DNA of 10,783 nucleotides from Cyclostephanos tholiformis. Lineage: Eukaryota; Bacillariophyta; Thalassiosirophyceae; Thalassiosirales; Thalassiosiraceae. The stretch is taken from positions 1-10,783 of the forward strand of contig JALLPB010001229.1 in NCBI GenBank assembly GCA_036939975.1, given 5' to 3'. The translations under genes were made by a program, and so were the position numbers. The first letter of the stretch is position 1. Each line of letters opens with the position of its first letter. This document shows, piece by piece, positions 6,918 to 10,783 of this stretch. The notes below the pieces were generated by a model. That model was not told where the DNA came from and did no database searches. It saw only the letters and a list, made by a program, of their open reading frames with translations.

Positions 6918-7843
6918 ATGTCGAGTATCGAGTACCATATCGAGATAAAGAACGATCCCATTTTGCAACTCACGGAAGTGATGAACGCGCGCCTAGCTCC
7001 AACGGCAAGGCAACAATATTGGGTTACTCGCGGATCGTTCAGGTAGGCCTACCACCCCAAACTATAATTCATCATACCATCATACCCAAGTATCCACTCT
7101 TGGTCAAATGTCTGGTCCAAAACATCATCAAGTAATTGGGTCCGCTGGGCTCAGGTCGTTTTTAGGACGCAGATATATTCTGAAGAGGAGAGAAGGGAAA
7201 GAACTACCTAGTATGATAAGCTTAATCTCGCAAAAAGACTAAGTAAATTTCAATATGCTGCGCACCCATCCACGCGGTCGCGCGAAATTATGTTGCCACC
7301 ATTGCAAGTTTTACAAGGTTTTTCTGCCTTGCACCTTCCCAGTGCCTGCATCAACTGAAATGTCAAAGTCGAGAGGAAGTAACAGCGATGCCCCTATTGA
7401 AGATCCGAAGGCATCCGAGGGCTGGGTTAAATTGGACGTAAATGAAGGATGGGTAAAGTTGGACTTGAAGGTATGCTCTTGTTGTGAGACCGCACGAGTG
7501 TGTAGATATCGACTAACGTTCATTATTTCTCACCAACAAACTACTGATGCAGCTAATTGATTGGAGCTACATGGACTTTTCGAGGACTTTCCACTCGTCC
7601 ACGACTATCCATACAGTAAAGGAGGTCATCAAGAAATGGCATGGTGGGCATATTCAAAGCCTCACGCTATGCAAAGACAGCTACAAGGAAACGAACGAGC
7701 TGCGGGATGATAATCATACATTAAAGGAATGTGGCATTGATGCAGCTTTTGACAAGAAAATGGCGCCCACTGCTACTCTGTATTACAATTTCAAGCCCAC
7801 TGAATGTGCCAGTCCTGACCCTATTCTCTTATGTGCTGAATAG
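6918..7843 (+). CDS. Spliced gene with C-terminal ubiquitin-like domain (proposed four exons)
   Basis: Proposed exons are 6918-7042, 7173-7210, 7343-7470 and 7553-7843, totalling 582 bases and 193 residues. The frame is kept across three GT-AG introns: 7043-7172 (GTAGGC), 7211-7342 (GTATGA, ending in a pyrimidine tract plus CCCAG) and 7471-7552 (GTATGC to GCAG). The last exon is the best supported. It encodes LIDWSYMDFSRTF..TTIHTVKEVIKKWHGG, then LTLCKDSY, a NELRDDNHTLKECGI block and TLYYNFKP, which read as the beta-hairpin, helix and later strands of a ubiquitin-like fold. The lysine-rich helix and the 'D-x-x-T-L-x-x-C-G-I' turn are typical. No C-terminal GG is present, so conjugation is unlikely. 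The first two exons are less certain. A shorter two-exon gene from the ATG at 7360 is the main alternative. I cannot name the family. Confidence 0.5.
7417..7470 (+). repeat. Tandem 27-base (9-codon) repeat ending at a splice donor
   Basis: Two adjacent 27-base units (7417-7443 and 7444-7470) encode EGWVKLDVN and EGWVKLDLK. The protein repeat is nearly exact while synonymous sites differ (GGC/GGA, GTT/GTA, AAA/AAG), which suggests an older duplication under protein-level constraint. The second unit ends precisely at the exon boundary before GTATGC (7471). Other in-phase possible donors lie inside the repeat, GTAAAT at 7438 and GTAAAG at 7453. Confidence 0.7.
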
Positions 7844-8033
7844 TATCTCTTCCCAAGGCAACCGTGAGGGGTCTAGAATAAATGGAGGGCCAAAGACAGC
7901 ACTGGTTGCAACGAGGGAGATTATTCAGTTGAAAATGACTAAATTTAATACTAAAGATTTCTTTACGCCCACGATCGTTTCCAATAAAGTTAAAAGGCGA
8001 AGGAATCGGCACCATCCCCATCCGTATCATGAT
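7844..8033. other. Convergent 3' spacer between ubiquitin-like gene and bestrophin copy C
   Basis: The stop codons of two genes face each other across 190 bases, so this stretch holds both 3' UTRs. An AATAAA at 7877-7882, 34 bases after the plus-strand stop, is a plausible poly(A) signal for the ubiquitin-like gene, and a second one lies at 7983-7988. No gene was found. Confidence 0.5.
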
Positions 8034-9447
8034 CTAACGCATCGGAGCCATCGACTCCAAATTTTGCCTCACCACATCAGCGGAATTGTCCTGGCCCTGG
8101 CCGGCCCAGCTAACGATCTCGTCGCACCAGGCTCCGATCTTGTCGCAGAAACCCTGCATGGGAAGGATGGTGAATGGCTCCTCCAGTTGGGTTGCGAGCT
8201 CCTCGATCCCGAAAAGACAAACGGAAATAAAAGCTGTGGAGGGTATCATCATAATGTGATTCCACGAGTTCGCGAACGGCTCATACAGAGCGAAGGGCAG
8301 GAGCAGGAGCCAGGTGGAGAGGAATCGGGCGGTGTGGCGGGAATAGAAGAGGGGCACGGGAGACGAGAGGAGGCGCTCGCAACCACCCAGAGTGTCCTCG
8401 AAGATGGAAAGGTTGGTATTTATAGCGTTCTTCCTTACGAAGTGCATGGGGAGCTTCTCGATGGCCACCGAGAGATCGTACAGGGCACGATTGGGCCGGT
8501 GCGCGGCAGCGATGATGGCCTCGGCCTGGGATGGCGTGAGGCGGGCCCTAATCTCAACGCAAAAGTCCTCCTCGTCCTCATCGGGGGGGGAGAGATGACG
8601 CTTCATTGACCGCACGAATGCCCAAGTGAAGAGGCTCACCTGACCGAGGAGGTACTGGCGCTCCGCCGGGTCGATCGGTGCCAGAGCTTCCGTTGACTTT
8701 TCCATGAATTCCGTTCCATCCCACTCGGATTGGTTTCCGTACCAGGCCGTGGCCATGCGGTTGAGGTCGCGAGTGTGGTTGATGTTGAGACCCCAAAATT
8801 TGCGCGCTTCGTCCCATCGACCATACGATGAATTGGTGCGAAAGACTAAAAATGTCGGAAACCCGGCGATAAGTTCGAGTAAGAAGAAGAAGATAATTTA
8901 TACAAAAAATCAACCCTTGTTATTCTCATGCAAGGAAAATCTCACCAAGGAGCAAACCCAACGAGGGAGTAAGAATGGTGAATGGGGTCAATGGAAGGCC
9001 TATCATGAGCGCCCAACTCTCTTTTAGGATGGGATCGTGCATCACACCGTTCAAATCCTGGTACCCCCCCACGAGCAAATTCCACGCCCAAACGAAAACG
9101 GCCACGCTCGTAGTTATGAAGACCTCGTTCGCGACTTGCTTGTATATGCCCGAATTGAAGAGGGTCTGGATATTCTTGACGAACCGATCCGACGACCGAT
9201 GCTTGACCCAATCCTTGTGGGTGTAAACAGTCCGGCGATACTTCCGGGATCCCTCGCCGTATCGCTCCGTGATCGGTGCGGCGGGGTCCACGGGCGGACC
9301 CATGTGGAGCGCTGTGGAGCGGGAGAGGGAGGACGGAGCGATGGAGATGGGTGATGTGAGGGGGCTAGTGGCGACGAATGCGTTGGTGCAGGAGGGGGCA
9401 CTGATGGCCGCCAACATGGCGAGTGCCGCGCTCCAACGATGGATCAT
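8034..9447 (-). CDS. Plastid-targeted bestrophin-like anion channel (copy C), complete, two exons
   Basis: Exon 1 is 9447-8946 and exon 2 is 8845-8034, joined in phase 1 across a 100-base GT-AG intron, giving 437 residues. A signal peptide ends CTNA|FVATS (A23|F24), followed by a Ser-rich transit segment to about residue 46 (ALHMGPP). This is the plastid import signature. The channel domain has a first span near 109-129, the family motif LGLLLVFRTNSSYGRWDEAR..WG (164-186) straddling the splice junction, later spans near 341-358 and 367-381, and the acidic LEEPF block (388-392). Members of the bestrophin/UPF0187 family form pentameric anion channels. Plastid members include VCCN1 of Arabidopsis (chloride) and BST1-3 of Chlamydomonas (linked to bicarbonate supply). 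Substrate here is inferred only. It is head to head with copy D. The family call is secure, and the intron is supported by copy D, which reads straight through that point. Confidence 0.92.
8846..8945 (-). other. Spliceosomal intron of bestrophin copy C
   Basis: Read on the minus strand, the coding sequence ...CTCCTTG is followed by GTGAGATTTT, and the intron ends ...TTTTTAG before TCTTTCGCACC. Removing these 100 bases restores LGLLL-V-FRTNS, exactly the sequence of copy D, which has no intron here. The intron is AT-rich compared with the exons and carries an in-frame stop shortly after the donor, so it must be spliced for a full-length channel. Confidence 0.92.
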
Positions 9448-9587
9448 GGTGATGCGTTAATTAAGGGTAACCGGGACGTAGATAAGGGAGAGGGAATTTT
9501 GTGCTAATATAATAAAATATTATGGAATCTATTGAAGATGACGATTGCATCCCTGTGCAAAGGGAGCAAAATCTTTTTGCACCAACA

Positions 9588-9611
9588 ACGTCATCACGTC
9601 ATGATGACGTG
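9588..9611. promoter_or_regulatory. Cluster of CRE-like (TGACGT/ACGTCA) sites with a 17-base palindrome
   Basis: ACGTCA at 9588-9593 is followed by CACGTCATGATGACGTG at 9595-9611, an 8-base perfect inverted repeat around one central base that contains ACGTCA (9596-9601) and TGACGT (9605-9610). TGACGT/ACGTCA is the core bound by bZIP factors. In Phaeodactylum the same hexamers in inverted arrangement are CO2/cAMP-responsive elements of the pyrenoidal carbonic anhydrase promoter. Here the cluster is about 140-165 bases before the copy C start and 257-280 bases before the copy D start. The sites are seen directly; their binding and role are inferred. Confidence 0.65.
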
Positions 9612-9732
9612 TTAGTAATTCCGCTTCGTCGATTTATGTTTTAGAAACACTTCGCCAGCCCACACAATGTATACTGTAAATAACTCAAAAGGAAATTGAA
9701 TGACGAAGCTTAGTCTTAGAGAAATTCTGTGG

Positions 9733-9738
9733 TGACGT
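9733..9738 (+). promoter_or_regulatory. Additional CRE-like hexamer (TGACGT) near copy D
   Basis: A single TGACGT lies 130 bases upstream of the copy D ATG, on the D side of the shared promoter and about 120 bases from the palindromic cluster. Alone it could be chance. Together with the three sites at 9588-9610 it suggests that both sides of the promoter carry bZIP-type sites. Confidence 0.45.
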
Positions 9739-9867
9739 AGTATTTTTAGAAGGTCAATGCTCGAGCCGCCGCGGGGGGTGAAGGTAAAATATTAATAGGT
9801 CATAAAAAAAATTTCCTTTCCCTCCGCACATCTCAACCTCCACCTCCATCCACTTAACCTAACGATC

Positions 9868-10783
9868 ATGCGTCTATCGACCCTCCTCCTATTGGCACTA
9901 GCGCCATCGCATGCCAGAGCCTTCGCGCCGACAACTACCCGCGCGCAGCCGTTGTCTTCGTCCTCCTCAACATCCCTCGAAATGGGCCCGCCACCGACCA
10001 ACGTCGTCCTCGAGGAGACATACGGCGAGGGGTCAAGGAAGTACCGTCGAACCGTGTACACCCACAAGGAGTGGGTGAAGCACCGCTCGTCCGACAGGTT
10101 CTTACGCAACCTCTCCTCGATGATTAACAGTGGCGTTTACAAGAGCCTCGCCAAGGAGGTACTTGCTACGGCCGGCGTTGCGACATTCCTTGTCATTTGG
10201 AATGGAGTCACCGGTGGCTACACCGATTTGAACGGTGTGCAGCATGAAGCAATTATCACCTCCCTTCCCATGCTCACCCTTCCCCTGACTCCGTTCACAT
10301 TGCTTTCGCCTTCCCTGGGACTCCTCCTTGTCTTTCGAACCAATTCTTCGTACGGTCGATGGGACGAGGCGCGCAAATTCTGGGGCCTCAACATCAACCA
10401 CACTCGTGACCTCAATCGTATGGCCACGGCCTGGTACGGCCACGATGGCATCCCCATTGACCCCGCAAGGCGGGCAGAAGACCTACGACAAGTGAGCCTC
10501 TTCACGTGGGCCTTCGTGCGGTCCATGAAGCGTCACCTTTCCCCCCCCGATGAGGACGAGCCGGCGTTCTGCCAGGAATTGCGCGCACGTCTATCGCCAA
10601 CACAGGCCGAGGCCATCATTGCTTCCGCACACCGTCCCAATCGCGCCCTGTACGATCTCTCGGTGGCCATCGACAGGCTTCCAATGCACTTCATGAGGAA
10701 GAACGAGATCAACAAGAATCTGTCCATTTTCGAGGACACTCTGGGTGGTTGCGAGCGCCTCCTCTCGTCTCCCGTGCCCCTCT
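9868..10783 (+). CDS. Plastid-targeted bestrophin-like anion channel (copy D), 3' end beyond window
   Basis: The frame is open from the ATG at 9868 to the last base, giving 305 codons with no stop. The signal peptide ends HARA|FAPT (A18|F19), a near-perfect ASAFAP motif, followed by a Ser/Thr-rich transit stretch to SLEMGPP. From YGEGSRKYRRTVYTHK onward it aligns closely with copy C: first span near 97-117, LGLLLVFRTNSSYGRWDEARKFWG at 150-173, LFTWAFVRSMKRHLSPPDEDE at 211-231 and the LGGCERLLSSPVPL block at 292-305. Unlike C it has no intron after LGLLL, and the loop after AWYG is about 15 residues shorter. Homology with C predicts about 117 more residues carrying the last two spans and the LEEPF block. 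Role as a thylakoid or other plastid anion channel is inferred from the family. Confidence 0.93.
   Translation, partial: MRLSTLLLLALAPSHARAFAPTTTRAQPLSSSSSTSLEMGPPPTNVVLEETYGEGSRKYRRTVYTHKEWVKHRSSDRFLRNLSSMINSGVYKSLAKEVLATAGVATFLVIWNGVTGGYTDLNGVQHEAIITSLPMLTLPLTPFTLLSPSLGLLLVFRTNSSYGRWDEARKFWGLNINHTRDLNRMATAWYGHDGIPIDPARRAEDLRQVSLFTWAFVRSMKRHLSPPDEDEPAFCQELRARLSPTQAEAIIASAHRPNRALYDLSVAIDRLPMHFMRKNEINKNLSIFEDTLGGCERLLSSPVPL

Larger units (their letters stand above)
9448..9867. promoter_or_regulatory. Shared divergent promoter of bestrophin copies C and D
   Basis: This 420-base interval lies between two outward-facing ATGs of paralogous channels. AT-only blocks stand at similar distances from both starts: 9505-9523 (58-76 bases before the C start) and 9785-9797 (71-83 bases before the D start), each a candidate TATA-like element. 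Four TGACGT/ACGTCA hexamers lie between them (9588-9593, 9596-9601, 9605-9610, 9733-9738). The D leader is pyrimidine-rich, in keeping with a short 5' UTR. The position makes joint control of both genes likely, but transcript evidence is needed to show it. Confidence 0.7.

Noticed and set aside
7043..7342. Direct splice from exon 1 (ends 7042) to the exon starting at 7343
   Set aside because: The phases do not match and the join creates an early stop. Only a small middle exon (7173-7210) keeps the frame, so the direct join was dropped.
7731..8609. 292-residue plus-strand open frame covering the 3' half of bestrophin copy C
   Set aside because: It lies antisense to well-supported channel coding sequence, has low-complexity Gly/Glu-rich content typical of a reversed coding frame, and shows no domain.
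10102..10739. Several minus-strand open frames under copy D
   Set aside because: All are antisense to the conserved channel sequence. Similar shadows appear under copy C because the paralogues share codons.

Overview
The window looks like nuclear DNA of a photosynthetic alga with a secondary (red-lineage) plastid, most probably a diatom. The genes are closely packed, introns are short (about 80-130 bases, GT-AG), and four different proteins begin with a signal peptide whose predicted cleavage site is followed by phenylalanine (A|F or G|F). That is the ASAFAP-type signature of the bipartite plastid-import presequence in diatoms and relatives. The species cannot be fixed from the sequence.

Layout, left to right: (1) 1-172 (+), the 3' tail of a bestrophin-like channel gene, copy A. 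(2) 279-1091 (-), a plastid-targeted DUF1997-type protein. (3) A 242-base divergent promoter region. (4) 1334-4795 (+), a large intronless gene for the TEX10/Ipi1 subunit of the Rix1 (PELP1-TEX10-WDR18) 60S-ribosome maturation complex. (5) 5272-5431 (-), the C-terminal fragment of a second bestrophin, copy B, which stops exactly at the window's only N and is probably an assembly join. (6) A roughly 460-base gene-free stretch. (7) 5892-6752 (-), an unrecognised plastid-targeted membrane protein. (8) 6918-7843 (+), a spliced gene with a ubiquitin-like C-terminal domain. (9) 8034-9447 (-), a complete bestrophin-like channel with one intron, copy C. (10) A 420-base divergent promoter. (11) 9868 to the window end (+), the first 305 codons of a fourth bestrophin-like channel, copy D, with no intron in the visible part.

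The main theme is a local family of plastid-targeted bestrophin-like anion channels (A-D) interspersed with unrelated single-copy genes. Related proteins in algae and plants sit in thylakoid membranes and carry bicarbonate or chloride. C and D are head to head and share a promoter region holding four TGACGT/ACGTCA hexamers, two of them in a perfect 17-base palindrome. The same hexamers form the CO2/cAMP-responsive elements of diatom carbonic-anhydrase promoters. I infer that C/D may be a co-regulated pair working in the CO2-concentrating mechanism. This is testable but not shown by the sequence.

No rRNA, tRNA, CRISPR array or recognisable transposon was seen.
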